A DNA stretch of 37,983 nucleotides. It comes from Pauljensenia sp. GTDB taxonomy: Bacteria; Actinomycetota; Actinomycetes; Actinomycetales; Actinomycetaceae. A program made the translations under genes and the position numbers. The notes beneath the pieces were generated by a model. That model was not told the origin of the DNA and did not search any database. It was given only the letters and a program-made list of their open reading frames with translations. Each line of letters begins with the position of its first letter. Within the stretch, counting starts at the first letter, position 1. Below, piece by piece: positions 1-7,500 of this stretch. The DNA is taken from positions 1 to 37,983 of the forward strand of contig JASBZF010000005.1 in the NCBI GenBank assembly GCA_029983625.1. The letters run 5' to 3'.

Positions 1-134
1 CCCCTGTGTGCGTGGTGTCACGTGCAGTCTTTTTGTCCTCTTTTTCAGGGGAAGACACCTCAAGCTCCCGAAGGAGGATTCGAGCGGCTGCTCCGCACGC
101 GCGTTGATTGACAGTCGTGAAAAAGCCTCAGGTT

Positions 135-998
135 TTAGGCGAAGGCGGTCGAGGTCGCAGTGAGAACTCCCGTGCCAAGGAGTATGGCGACAAAGAGTGC
201 AAGTCCGATCCGGTAGTAAACGAAAGGTCTATACGACTGTGTGGACACAAGTTTGAGGAACCAGATGATGACGGCCCAGGCGACACCGAAGGCAATGAGA
301 GTCGCGATGAGTGTTGGTCCGACGGCGATCTGCTGGCCACCTGCGATGACTTTGTGCACCTTGTATAGGCCCGAAGCGAACACGGCAGGCATCGCAAGGA
401 GGAAAGAATAGCGGGCAGCGGCCTGGCGCGTGTACCCGAGCGCGCGTCCCATCGTGATCGTTCCGCCTGAGCGTGACACGCCGGGGATGAGTGCCATCGC
501 TTGCGCGCACCCGTAAAGGATCGCGTCTTTCCAGCTCATTTCTGCCAGTGTGCGTTGGCGCGGAGCATAACGATCTGCGAGGCCGAGAAGAACACCGAAG
601 AGGGCGAGCATGATGACGGTGATCCAGAGGTTCCTGAAGCTCGTGTCGATCCAGTCTTGCAAGACAAAGCCGAGGATGCCAATGGGTAAGGATCCGACGA
701 TAATCATCCATCCCATGCGCGCATCGGGATCACTAGAGGGAATTCGTGAAGATTTGTCACGCAGGGGCAGTGCTTTCCACCAGCGCGACAAGATCCGAAT
801 GATGTCTTTCCAGAAGACGATGAGGACCGCTGTTTCGGTGCCGATCTGTGTGATTGCTGTGAAAGCCGCGCCCGGATCTTTTGAGCCGAAAAGTTCACCG
901 AAGATCCGCAGGTGCGCAGATGATGAGATGGGAAGGAACTCCGTCAGACCTTGAAGAAGGCCAAGAAGGATCGCATCGAACCAAGTCATAGATGTCAC
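135..998 (-). CDS. uppP: Undecaprenyl-diphosphate phosphatase UppP (BacA family)
   Basis: Integral membrane enzyme that dephosphorylates undecaprenyl diphosphate so that the lipid carrier can be reused for peptidoglycan and other wall polymers. The 287-residue product has the family's usual length and is strongly hydrophobic. The first motif region is visible near the N-terminus (IGTETAVLIVFWKD, with the conserved Glu), and the second is PGVSRSGGTITMGRALG, containing the PGxSRSG signature. Translation probably begins at GTG 998, because an AAGGGG box lies 5 nt upstream; an ATG three codons later has a poorly placed box. The gene is divergent from the aldo/keto reductase-like gene, with about 100 bp between them. 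A weak hairpin followed by T5 on the minus strand overlaps the stop region. Family assignment is firm. Confidence 0.95.
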   Translation of the reverse strand: MTSMTWFDAILLGLLQGLTEFLPISSSAHLRIFGELFGSKDPGAAFTAITQIGTETAVLIVFWKDIIRILSRWWKALPLRDKSSRIPSSDPDARMGWMIIVGSLPIGILGFVLQDWIDTSFRNLWITVIMLALFGVLLGLADRYAPRQRTLAEMSWKDAILYGCAQAMALIPGVSRSGGTITMGRALGYTRQAAARYSFLLAMPAVFASGLYKVHKVIAGGQQIAVGPTLIATLIAFGVAWAVIIWFLKLVSTQSYRPFVYYRIGLALFVAILLGTGVLTATSTAFA

Positions 999-1097
999 CT
1001 TAACCCCTTAGGGTGCGAGGGCTTGATTCGTCGTTGAAGTCGGATGTGGGTCAGGACACGCAGATTCATGCACCGTGGGGCCGAGTAGGCTAAAGGT

Positions 1098-2036
1098 ATG
1101 GAGATTCGTCAGTGCGGGGCATCGGGCTTGCGTCTGTCGGCTGTCGGGCTTGGCACACTCATGTGGGGGCGGGATACTGAAGCACCTGAAGCTTGGGAAA
1201 TGCTTGCTCATTTCGTCGAAGCGGGTGGAACTTTCGTGGAAGTGAGCCCGCTGGATGGGGATGGCTTGGCTCTCGATGTTCTTGCTTCTGGGCTTGCGCG
1301 CGTGGGTCGCCACAGGACGGTCCTTGCAATGCGAGGCGCGTCCCGACGCCTCGATTCGGGAGGGTGGGCATCTTCAGGTGCCAGGGGCGATATGCTCCGC
1401 AGCCTTGATGAGGCATTGAATCGCCTCGACATTGACAGTGTTGATTTATGGTTGGCGAGCTTCGACCCTGCTGTTCCTCTTGAAGAGACTCTTCAGGCTG
1501 TGGAGGCTGCACATCGTTCAGGACGCGCCCATTACATTGGTCTGAGTGGTTTCGGTGTGTGGGATGCAGCGAGGGCGATCACGCTCCTTGATGAGGTGAA
1601 AGAGCTTCGCCCCGCTGTTATTCAGGTTCCCTATTCACTTTTAACGGCGAAAGAGTCCTCAGAGCTTGTGAGGCGTGCCGCTGGCTTGGGGATCGGGATC
1701 ATTGCGCAGGCACCGCTGGCCGGTGGGGTTCTGAGTGGGAAATATCGACATTCCACTCCCCCGGATTCACGGGCTGCCTCTGCGCATTTGCGGATGCTCG
1801 TGGACCCGTATCTCAGTTCAAGGTCGCGTGCCCTTGTGGAAGGGGTTGCTCGAGCTGCTGAGGGTCTGGAACGCACTACGCTTGACCTGGCTCTGTCCTG
1901 GGTTCGCGATGCAGAGTATGTGACTTCGGCGCTGATTGGTCCGCGCACGTTACGTCAGCTTGAGGTGAATCTGGATTCTGTTCAGGCGATTCCCGCTCCG
2001 ATCCGTTCGGTTCTGGACGAGATCGCGGGACTGTAG
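1098..2036 (+). CDS. Aldo/keto reductase-fold protein with altered catalytic tetrad
   Basis: A 312-residue protein with the aldo/keto reductase TIM-barrel layout: an N-terminal beta-hairpin (RQCGASGLRLSAVGLGT), a middle part with PAVPLEETLQAVE and YIGLSGFG, and the C-terminal cofactor-binding region PLAGGVLSGKY and ALIGPRTLRQLEVNLDS. In active members the tetrad is Asp and Tyr in a DTAxxYG-like segment, Lys in ATK and His in a YQLH-like segment. Here the matching segments read VEVSPLDG, LAMRG and LWLASFD, so by eye the four positions are Glu, Asp, Arg and Ser. It may therefore bind NADPH without acting as a normal reductase, or use different chemistry. It starts at ATG 1098 with a weak TAGG box. 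It converges on a small membrane gene across a long hairpin. Fold is sure; activity is doubtful. Confidence 0.85.
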   Translation: MEIRQCGASGLRLSAVGLGTLMWGRDTEAPEAWEMLAHFVEAGGTFVEVSPLDGDGLALDVLASGLARVGRHRTVLAMRGASRRLDSGGWASSGARGDMLRSLDEALNRLDIDSVDLWLASFDPAVPLEETLQAVEAAHRSGRAHYIGLSGFGVWDAARAITLLDEVKELRPAVIQVPYSLLTAKESSELVRRAAGLGIGIIAQAPLAGGVLSGKYRHSTPPDSRAASAHLRMLVDPYLSSRSRALVEGVARAAEGLERTTLDLALSWVRDAEYVTSALIGPRTLRQLEVNLDSVQAIPAPIRSVLDEIAGL

Positions 2037-2056
2037 GTGGACTGACTGTATACGTG

Positions 2057-2103
2057 AAGGTGGCTGCCTTCAGTGTCTGGAAAGATCTGAAGGCAGCCGC
2101 CTT
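2057..2103. terminator. Long hairpin between convergent genes
   Basis: Two 17-nt arms (2057-2073 and 2087-2103) are complementary over their full length with one G-U pair, enclosing a 13-nt loop. The hairpin sits just after the stop of the aldo/keto reductase-like gene and just before the stop of the convergent membrane protein gene, so it can serve both strands. There is no U tract on either side, so intrinsic termination of the classical kind is uncertain. Confidence 0.7.
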
Positions 2104-2123
2104 GTGTCATCTGATCGCAGCGT

Positions 2124-2333
2124 TTATTCCTTGTGCGCGCGCCGCATGATGAATCCGACAATGAATGTAAGTGCGCCGAGGGCAACCACCACGTAGGAGG
2201 CGATACCGATCAGTCCCAGACCGATATTCGCGCCTGTGTCCACGGAAAGCACTCGATTGAGAATCTGCACAGCGAGGAAAAGAAGAACTCCCACGCCTGC
2301 GACACCTAGTCCAACACGCTCTAATGACTGCAT
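2124..2333 (-). CDS. Small two-helix membrane protein
   Basis: A 69-residue protein with two hydrophobic stretches (about residues 6-26 and 38-62), a short polar loop containing VDTGAN, and a positively charged end (RRAHKE). It is likely an inner-membrane protein with both ends in the cytoplasm. A good GGGAGG box lies 7 nt before ATG 2333, which supports it as a real gene despite its size. I do not recognise the family. It stands alone, with about 200 bp upstream before the next gene on the same strand. That stretch (2334-2532) shows no other gene and probably holds the promoter, although I could not fix its boxes. Confidence 0.7.
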   Translation of the reverse strand: MQSLERVGLGVAGVGVLLFLAVQILNRVLSVDTGANIGLGLIGIASYVVVALGALTFIVGFIMRRAHKE

Positions 2334-2532
2334 GAGAAGCCTCCCTTTACTGTTTGTGGTTCATGCAGCAGCTGTGCCGATGCGAAACATAGTGCCCGCA
2401 CCTTCGCTCAGCTCCCATACCTCAGACCAATACCTGGAGCACCTAGACGGTAGAGGTATCGTCACTTCATTTTTTACGGATACAACAAAGCGTGCATGAC
2501 AAAAGCAAAGAGCGTGACGTCAGAAGGAAAGT

Positions 2533-2811
2533 TCAGTCGTCAATATCGACGAAGTCGTCCTCGTCCTCCATGTCTTCTTCGTCTTCGTCTTCGTCCTCGT
2601 CTCCGAAATCATCTTCGAGCAGGTCAAAAGGAAGTTCCACACCAAAGCGAGTGAAAAGTTCGTCGTCGTAAGTAAAGAAAGCGTCGCGAAGTTTTTCCTC
2701 CGCAGCCTCCAAGGTGTCGATATCGGCATCTTCACCTGCGCGGGCAATCATGTAATGCTCACGGAAAGCCAGGATCAGGGTTTCGAGGGCGGCGCTCGGT
2801 TCTCCAGTCAT
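2533..2811 (-). CDS. Small acidic protein, possibly a primosomal-protein-annotated actinobacterial family
   Basis: A 92-residue protein with an alpha-helical N-terminal part (about residues 1-65) and an extremely acidic tail of Asp and Glu from about residue 67 to the end. Small actinobacterial proteins of this type are sometimes annotated as primosomal proteins, but nothing in the sequence proves that role. Start ATG 2811 has a TAGGA box 7 nt upstream. It lies 31 nt after the FAD oxidoreductase stop, on the same strand, so the two are probably co-transcribed. The tail is encoded by a run of GAA/GAC-type codons (about 2556-2603), a trinucleotide-rich stretch that could vary in length by slippage. 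The gene is likely real; the function is unknown. Confidence 0.75.
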   Translation of the reverse strand: MTGEPSAALETLILAFREHYMIARAGEDADIDTLEAAEEKLRDAFFTYDDELFTRFGVELPFDLLEDDFGDEDEDEDEEDMEDEDDFVDIDD

Positions 2812-2842
2812 GTGTGCATCCTACGTTGTCCAGGCTCACAGA

Positions 2843-3940
2843 TCAGGGAAGATTAAGTTGCGAGCGGATAACGGACACCATGAGATCCGTTCCTTTGATT
2901 TCCATTGTCTGATCGGCCCCGACGATCCTGGACACTCCTTCAGAGTCGATGAGCTGCGAAGCTCCCATGTTCGGGCCGAGAGGAAGAATCACCCACTCTT
3001 TCGTCGGTTCATACACGGCTTCAGGGATGTCACCTGCGATCTGAGCAGCGATGTTCGCGATGACGACACGGGCCTGCTGGCGGGCGGCATCGGCGCGCTT
3101 GGATTCACGCACATCCGTAATATCGCCGACAGCGTAGGTGTGTTCATGTCCGAGGACGCGCAGATTTGAATCGACGCGGATCGTTCCGTTCGGATGGAGC
3201 TGTGCTTCGTAATCTGTTCCCGCAAGGAAACCCGAGGCAGCCTTTGAGCCGTAGCACTGGAACCAGATATCGCCCTCGATCTGATCGCCTGCAAGAGTTT
3301 GCACCTGGAAATGTCCGAGCTCGCCGACATTGTGGGGAGGAAGGAATGCGAGTTCTGAACCCGTCACCACGCGGATACCGAGTTCATCCAGCTGAGAAGC
3401 GATCTGTGTGCGCAGTTCATCGGAATAGCCGGGGGTGGCCAGAATCGTATCGGCTTTCTCGACGATTGTGATCGACAGATCCGGGAAAGCGTGCGCAAGT
3501 TCGCCCGCGAACTCAATGCCCACGGTTCCGCCACCGACAAGCATCACTGAACGCGCGCGCGCAAGATCCTCATGGAGCTGATGTAAACGTGCTTTCGCGA
3601 CAACGGATTTTGAAGAGGAATATTTAGCGGGGAAAGGATAGGTTGCTCCGGTCGCAAGAACCACATAGTCCGCTTCGAGTGGTTCACGGCCAAAAACATG
3701 CACCTTCGTTCCCTCAACCCGCGACACCGTGCCATGCACGAATTCACCTCGGGTTAAAACGTTGGAGTAGGGCATGAAAATTGCCTGTTCCCACACCTCG
3801 TCAACAGCGGCTCTGAGGGCCGCCGCATGGTGAACAAACTGGTCTTTCTGTTCGACGAGGATGACCTCGGCGATCGGATCGAGTCCTTTAGCCACGGTGA
3901 TACCACCGTAACCTCCGCCGATTACGACAATACGAGCCAC
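2843..3940 (-). CDS. NAD(P)/FAD-dependent oxidoreductase (AIF/FSP1- or NDH-2-like)
   Basis: A 365-residue flavoprotein with the pyridine nucleotide-disulfide oxidoreductase fold. The FAD-binding Rossmann motif is at the N-terminus (VVIGGGYGGITVAKGL). A second Rossmann motif for NAD(P)H follows near residue 138 (MLVGGGTVGIEFAGEL), ending in an acidic residue (VEK). The FAD-ribityl motif YAVGDITD is near residue 270. No CxxxxC disulfide motif is seen, which separates it from the disulfide reductases and fits the apoptosis-inducing-factor/FSP1-like or type II NADH dehydrogenase-like group; the electron acceptor cannot be read from sequence. Translation starts at GTG 3940 with an AAGGAG box 6 nt upstream. 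It precedes the acidic protein gene by 31 nt and follows the GNAT fusion by 68 nt. Confidence 0.9.
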   Translation of the reverse strand: MARIVVIGGGYGGITVAKGLDPIAEVILVEQKDQFVHHAAALRAAVDEVWEQAIFMPYSNVLTRGEFVHGTVSRVEGTKVHVFGREPLEADYVVLATGATYPFPAKYSSSKSVVAKARLHQLHEDLARARSVMLVGGGTVGIEFAGELAHAFPDLSITIVEKADTILATPGYSDELRTQIASQLDELGIRVVTGSELAFLPPHNVGELGHFQVQTLAGDQIEGDIWFQCYGSKAASGFLAGTDYEAQLHPNGTIRVDSNLRVLGHEHTYAVGDITDVRESKRADAARQQARVVIANIAAQIAGDIPEAVYEPTKEWVILPLGPNMGASQLIDSEGVSRIVGADQTMEIKGTDLMVSVIRSQLNLP

Positions 3941-4008
3941 TGACTTCTCCTTCGCCTTTCAGTCGGTCCTATTGTGTCATTGCGCAGGCCGATGTGCTCA
4001 CAACAGCG

Positions 4009-5067
4009 TTACCGCGCGTCGTGAGCTGAATGCGTCCGCAGGCCGAGTGCGCGCGCCACGTTAGGTGGGAAGAAATCTGGTCCTTTCAACACTTTTCCGT
4101 CTTCGCGGAGCTTGACTGAACCATCAGGCATGAGTTTAGACAGATTTGAAGCCTGAACTTCACCAAGGACAGCGTCTAAGTCAATTCCCGATTCAAGAGC
4201 CATTCCGTAGATCACGTACACAAGATCAGCGAGGGCGTCCGCTGTTTCAACGAGGTCTCGCGTTCCATCATCGGAAGCACACGCGAGAGCATGTGCTTCC
4301 TCAACGATTATGCGCGCTTGAGGTCCGTAGACCGCCCCCATGAGTTCTGCAAACTCTTCGGCAATAAGAGACATGCGCATACCGACACGCTCATAGTCGA
4401 TACTCGGCTCCATGCCCGTTCCCAAACGAACCGGCATGGAGGAGGTGCGGTGAAACTGCTCAACCAAGGCCATAGGACGAGACGGATCCAAGGCGGGCCC
4501 CCGGCCCGCGCTCGGACCATCCCAGGGTGTAGCTGGCTCACGCGGGTCAGTTTTCAATAGAGCCGCCGCCCACAGATGAGGACGACCAAGCCTGCGGCGA
4601 ATCCCTTCCCTGATGAACCCGTTGCGCCACACCGGTTTCCAAGAAGCCCAATTCTCAAGGTGTGCGTACCATTCGATACGCTCAACATTCATTGTGGTAA
4701 AGGCATAATCGATGACCGTGGCAACGGCTTCTGTCATGTAGCCTTTGCCCCATTCATCCACGCGCATAAAGTAGGCGAGTTCCACACTCTTTGGGTCACG
4801 AGTGCTACGAATGAGTTCAATGCGGCCAAGGAAACGATGATCGTGGGCATCCCGAATCGCAAAATCAGCGCTACCAGCCTCCCACTTGGCAGCGCTAAGA
4901 GCGAGATTCGATTCGGCCATGTCGATCGTGTAGGGATAAGGAACCGAAGTCGTGAGGGAAATTCGTTCGTCTTGGAGACTGTCGGTGAGGGCGTGCGCAT
5001 CGTCTGGTCCGATGGGATCGAGCAGCAAACGTACAGAACGCAGCGTCGTAGCCTCGAGGATGCTCAT
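4009..5067 (-). CDS. Fusion: GNAT N-acetyltransferase (RimJ/RimL-like) + DR2231-type NTP pyrophosphohydrolase
   Basis: A 352-residue two-domain protein. Residues about 8-172 form a RimJ/RimL-like GNAT domain with the acetyl-CoA loop EWGKGYMTEA (105-114) and the ENWASWKPVWRNGF helix. A Pro/Gly/Ala-rich linker spans about 173-225. Residues about 226-340 match the all-alpha NTP pyrophosphohydrolase fold of the Deinococcus DR2231 type: metal ligands in EEFAE (237-241) and ETADALADLVYVIYG (274-288), then GIDLDAVLGEVQASNLSK, which closely recalls DR2231 by memory. An upstream in-frame ATG at 5094 exists, but ATG 5067 has an AAAGGA box 6 nt before it and overlaps the FrnE-like stop as TGATG, so it is preferred and implies translational coupling. 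Substrates of both domains are unknown; dUTP-like or damaged nucleotides are plausible for the second. Confidence 0.88.
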   Translation of the reverse strand: MSILEATTLRSVRLLLDPIGPDDAHALTDSLQDERISLTTSVPYPYTIDMAESNLALSAAKWEAGSADFAIRDAHDHRFLGRIELIRSTRDPKSVELAYFMRVDEWGKGYMTEAVATVIDYAFTTMNVERIEWYAHLENWASWKPVWRNGFIREGIRRRLGRPHLWAAALLKTDPREPATPWDGPSAGRGPALDPSRPMALVEQFHRTSSMPVRLGTGMEPSIDYERVGMRMSLIAEEFAELMGAVYGPQARIIVEEAHALACASDDGTRDLVETADALADLVYVIYGMALESGIDLDAVLGEVQASNLSKLMPDGSVKLREDGKVLKGPDFFPPNVARALGLRTHSAHDAR

Positions 5068-5747
5068 CACAGTTCCTTTCTTGAGTGAGCCCATGCGGTG
5101 TTTAAGACATTGCCTAAGCCCGTCACTGTCTGATGGTCTTGGACAAGAAAGGTGCGGTCGATCAGATAGGTCGGGACCAGATCGATCCCCATCTGCGCTC
5201 CAATATGAAAGTCAGAAAAAACACGGGAGGCATATTCTGCTGAAGCAAGCGCAAGGACAATACGCTGCGCCTCAATCCCCACATCCTGCGCACAGCCGAT
5301 CAGAACATCCGGGTCAGAAATATCGAGTCCCATCTCGAAATGAGAACGGTGAATCGCCTCGGCAAGTTTCACACTGTAGGTATGCGCACCGGTAGTTTCC
5401 CCCAATTCAAGATCCCAATCAGCGGCAGCTGCGATCGCCCTGTGTGCATTTGACGTCGGAACGATTAGTGCATGGTCAAGATCCAGGGCAAGACCTTCAG
5501 CACGTCCCAAGGTGATGAGTCGAGCATCGAGGTCTTGGGCCTCTTCGAGGCTCAACCCCAGGTTTTCAATGAGGTGAACGCGACGCGGAATTGCTTGCGA
5601 TTGGACGAGTTCAGGATCAAGAAGGAAAGCGTGAAGGGTGATCTCAACCTCATCGGCATGAGCGAAAGTGGAGACCGCTTGGCGAAGATGGCGCAGTCCG
5701 AGATAGCACCAGGGGCTCGTCAGATCGCACCAGTAGTCAATATGCAC
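5067..5747 (-). CDS. DsbA/FrnE-family thioredoxin-fold protein with SPWC in place of CPWC
   Basis: A 226-residue protein of the DsbA/FrnE (2-hydroxychromene-2-carboxylate isomerase-like) group. The N-terminal beta strand and active-site loop read WCDLTSPWCYLGLRHL; family members usually have CPWC here, so the first Cys appears to be Ser while the second Cys (residue 14) stays. Another Cys sits at residue 7. The helical insertion and the returning thioredoxin half follow, with the cis-Pro region near LVPTYLIDRTFLVQDHQTVTG, which is typical of FrnE. No signal peptide is seen, so it should be cytoplasmic. Start GTG 5747 has AAGGAG 5 nt upstream. Its stop overlaps the start of the GNAT/NTP-PPase gene by one base, so the two form a coupled pair. 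Disulfide redox activity may be reduced or use another Cys. Confidence 0.85.
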   Translation of the reverse strand: MHIDYWCDLTSPWCYLGLRHLRQAVSTFAHADEVEITLHAFLLDPELVQSQAIPRRVHLIENLGLSLEEAQDLDARLITLGRAEGLALDLDHALIVPTSNAHRAIAAAADWDLELGETTGAHTYSVKLAEAIHRSHFEMGLDISDPDVLIGCAQDVGIEAQRIVLALASAEYASRVFSDFHIGAQMGIDLVPTYLIDRTFLVQDHQTVTGLGNVLNTAWAHSRKEL

Positions 5748-5807
5748 GAGGGCTCCTTCTTCCCGCCCGAGGGCAGCGCCACGCTTGATCGATCAGCATT
5801 CATAACG

Positions 5808-5837
5808 AAAGCCCGGAGCCTTTCGGCTCCGGGCTTT
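5808..5837 (-). terminator. Intrinsic terminator of tRNA-Leu
   Basis: A perfect 13-bp GC-rich stem (5808-5820 with 5825-5837) closes a GAAA tetraloop on the minus strand and is followed by a T-rich end (TTTCGTT). It begins 6 nt after the tRNA 3' end. It could also stop rightward readthrough. Confidence 0.9.
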
Positions 5838-5843
5838 CTCCTG

Positions 5844-5929
5844 TGCGCGGAGGGGGACTTGAACCCCCACCCTCTAATACGAGGACTAGCACCTCAAGCT
5901 AGCGCGTCTGCCTATTCCGCCACCCGCGC
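5844..5929 (-). tRNA. tRNA-Leu (anticodon GAG)
   Basis: The minus strand folds as an 86-nt class II tRNA. The acceptor stem GCGCGGG pairs with TCCGCGC (last pair G-U) with A as discriminator. The anticodon arm is CTAGC-TTGAGGT-GCTAG, giving anticodon GAG (5893-5895 on the plus strand). A long variable arm (CCTCGTATTAGAGG) is typical of Leu, and the T arm is GGGGGTTCAAGTCCCCC. No CCA is encoded. It reads CUC and CUU codons. A terminator follows directly. Confidence 0.96.
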
Positions 5930-5976
5930 AGGCGACTTGCCCTACTGCGAGAAGGACTCGCTTTCGGACGAAGGAA

Positions 5977-6007
5977 ACTCTAACACGAGCGAATAGCCTC
6001 TTGGCAA
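5977..6007 (-). promoter_or_regulatory. Candidate promoter of tRNA-Leu
   Basis: On the minus strand TTGCCA (6007-6002) and TAGAGT (5982-5977) resemble -35 and -10 boxes, 19 nt apart (18 nt if TTAGAG is used). The -10 box lies about 47 nt before the tRNA 5' end, leaving room for a leader. The spacing is a little long, so this is a candidate only. Confidence 0.35.
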
Positions 6008-6091
6008 ATCGAGGTCACTCCTGTCCCTCGCACACACCGTTTTCCCGCTTTTTCACGCCCCGCAGGCACGATGCGCAGTGAAACTGTCTCC

Positions 6092-6589
6092 CTAGGCATC
6101 CGCAGAGAGCAGACGATCACCTATCACCGAGAAAATCCGCACAATTTCATCGATTTCCTCCTCATCCATGCCCGTGAAGAGGTAATCACGCACGATCTGC
6201 TGATGCACCTGCGTCGCCGCTTCGATCGTTGCAATCCCCTGTGAAGTAAGACATGCAATCAGGCTTCGACGGTCAGTCGGTGACACCTCGCGATGCAGGT
6301 ATCCATCGCCTTCCAAATGTTCAACAATGTAGGTCAGACGCGATGGTGAATACACGACCCGTGCAGCAAGATCGCTCATTCTGAGACGCTGATCGGGAGT
6401 CTCCCACAGGGCAAGCAGGACGTTGTAATCCGCCAGAGTAAGACCCAAGGAACGCTTGAGACACGCTTCCAACAATCCTTGCAGTCGCCCAGATACTTCA
6501 AAAAAGACACGCCACGCCTTCTCACGTGTACGTTCCACATCAGCTTTTGTCTCAGTGCAAGAAGATTCGCACTCCTCCATATCTCTCAT
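6092..6589 (-). CDS. MarR-family transcriptional regulator
   Basis: A winged helix-turn-helix regulator of about 165 residues. The DNA-binding part is visible as LTLADYNVLLALWE, then RMSDLAARVVYSPSRLTYIV (recognition helix), and the wing with the family signature SPTDRRSLIACLTSQG. Helices at both ends would make the dimer interface. The reading frame is open farther upstream to 6721, but that extension overlaps the divergent HAD gene and has no MarR character, so ATG 6589 is chosen; ATG 6580 is also possible, and neither has a strong Shine-Dalgarno box. It is divergent from the HAD phosphatase with about 70 bp between starts, so it may control that gene and itself. Ligand unknown. Confidence 0.88.
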   Translation of the reverse strand: MRDMEECESSCTETKADVERTREKAWRVFFEVSGRLQGLLEACLKRSLGLTLADYNVLLALWETPDQRLRMSDLAARVVYSPSRLTYIVEHLEGDGYLHREVSPTDRRSLIACLTSQGIATIEAATQVHQQIVRDYLFTGMDEEEIDEIVRIFSVIGDRLLSADA

Positions 6590-6657
6590 AGAATCGCAGC
6601 CTATCGGTCCCGCATGGAAAAATAGGTGCGACCACACCAATCGGAGAAGAAATACCC

Positions 6658-7323
6658 ATGTCTGAGCCTTGGAGCTGCGTCCTATTCGATGTCGATGGCA
6701 CGATCGTTGATTCTGCACCACAAGTGACGCGCGCTTTTCAATTGTCCCTAGAAGAGTCGGGGCTACCGGTTCCTGAACTCGACCGTCTTCGCCGCTACGT
6801 AGGCCCGCCCCTATGGCATTCTTTCGCAGACCTTGGCTACGAGGGCGAACAAGTGACGCGCTTAGTCACAAGCTACCGGAGAATCTACGATGACATGTTC
6901 CTTGACCCACTCCCCTTCCCCGGCCTTGTCGAATTACTTGACGCACTCCACGCCCAGGGACTCCCACTGGCGACAGCAACTTCAAAACAGCAGTACATGG
7001 CGGCTGCTCAGATCGAACACCTGGGGTTAAGTTCAACTTTCGATGTGATCGCCGGAGCCACTGCCGGTCCGGGATCGACAAAAGCAACAGTTATTGCAGA
7101 CGCACTCGCACAGCTCGATGCACTCGGAGCAAACGTGTCACGACCGGTCCTCGTCGGCGATTCGATCTGGGATGTTGAAGGTGCTCACACCGCAGGTATC
7201 GACGTCATCGGGGTTTCCTGGGGATACGGAGAAGAAAAAGAACTCGCCTCCTGCGTTGCAATCGCTCAAAGCGTCGAAGAGCTCGCCACCCTCCTAGGGG
7301 TGACGAACACGACACTTTCATGA
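6658..7323 (+). CDS. HAD-superfamily hydrolase, phosphoglycolate-phosphatase-like
   Basis: A 221-residue haloacid dehalogenase-type phosphatase with an alpha-helical cap (subclass I). Motif I is FDVDGTIVDS (nucleophile and acid/base Asp), motif II is ATATSK, the motif III Lys is in GSTKATVIADAL, and motif IV is VLVGDSIWDVEGA. These are the Gph/PGP-type features; likely substrates are small phosphate esters such as 2-phosphoglycolate or a nucleotide, which sequence alone cannot decide. Start ATG 6658 has a GGAG box somewhat distant (11 nt). It is divergent from the MarR gene and convergent with the SNF2 helicase gene. Confidence 0.9.
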   Translation: MSEPWSCVLFDVDGTIVDSAPQVTRAFQLSLEESGLPVPELDRLRRYVGPPLWHSFADLGYEGEQVTRLVTSYRRIYDDMFLDPLPFPGLVELLDALHAQGLPLATATSKQQYMAAAQIEHLGLSSTFDVIAGATAGPGSTKATVIADALAQLDALGANVSRPVLVGDSIWDVEGAHTAGIDVIGVSWGYGEEKELASCVAIAQSVEELATLLGVTNTTLS

Positions 7324-7393
7324 TTTTTGGCATCCACACTCATCCCCACTCTGACGCACAACATCAACACCTGCCACCTCACACTCTCACAAT

Positions 7394-7429
7394 TGGCAGA
7401 GCTGGCACGACTGGCAGAGCTGGCAGCCT
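7394..7429. repeat. Short tandem repeat, 18-bp unit, two copies
   Basis: Two adjacent 18-bp copies (7394-7411 and 7412-7429) share their first 14 bases. They lie in the 177-bp gap between the convergent HAD and SNF2 genes (7324-7500), where I see no other gene and no clear terminator. Confidence 0.6.
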
Positions 7430-7500
7430 AAGGAAAGTGCACAAGCATGTACCTGAACTTGAGGGAGCCCTGCAGTCGCGCATATCCTCGCGCACGACAC

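Noticed and set aside
1..134. Plus-strand frame open from the left edge to about 108, with a short tail reading PQAPEGGFERLLRTRVD
   Set aside because: It could be the end of a gene entering from the left, but about 35 codons with no recognisable family are not enough to claim it.
3956..3990. Shared 9-mer CACAATAGG before the FAD oxidoreductase (minus strand) and before yhhQ (about 24107) as a common -10 element
   Set aside because: The identity is short and no consistent -35 box was found at both places; it may be coincidence.
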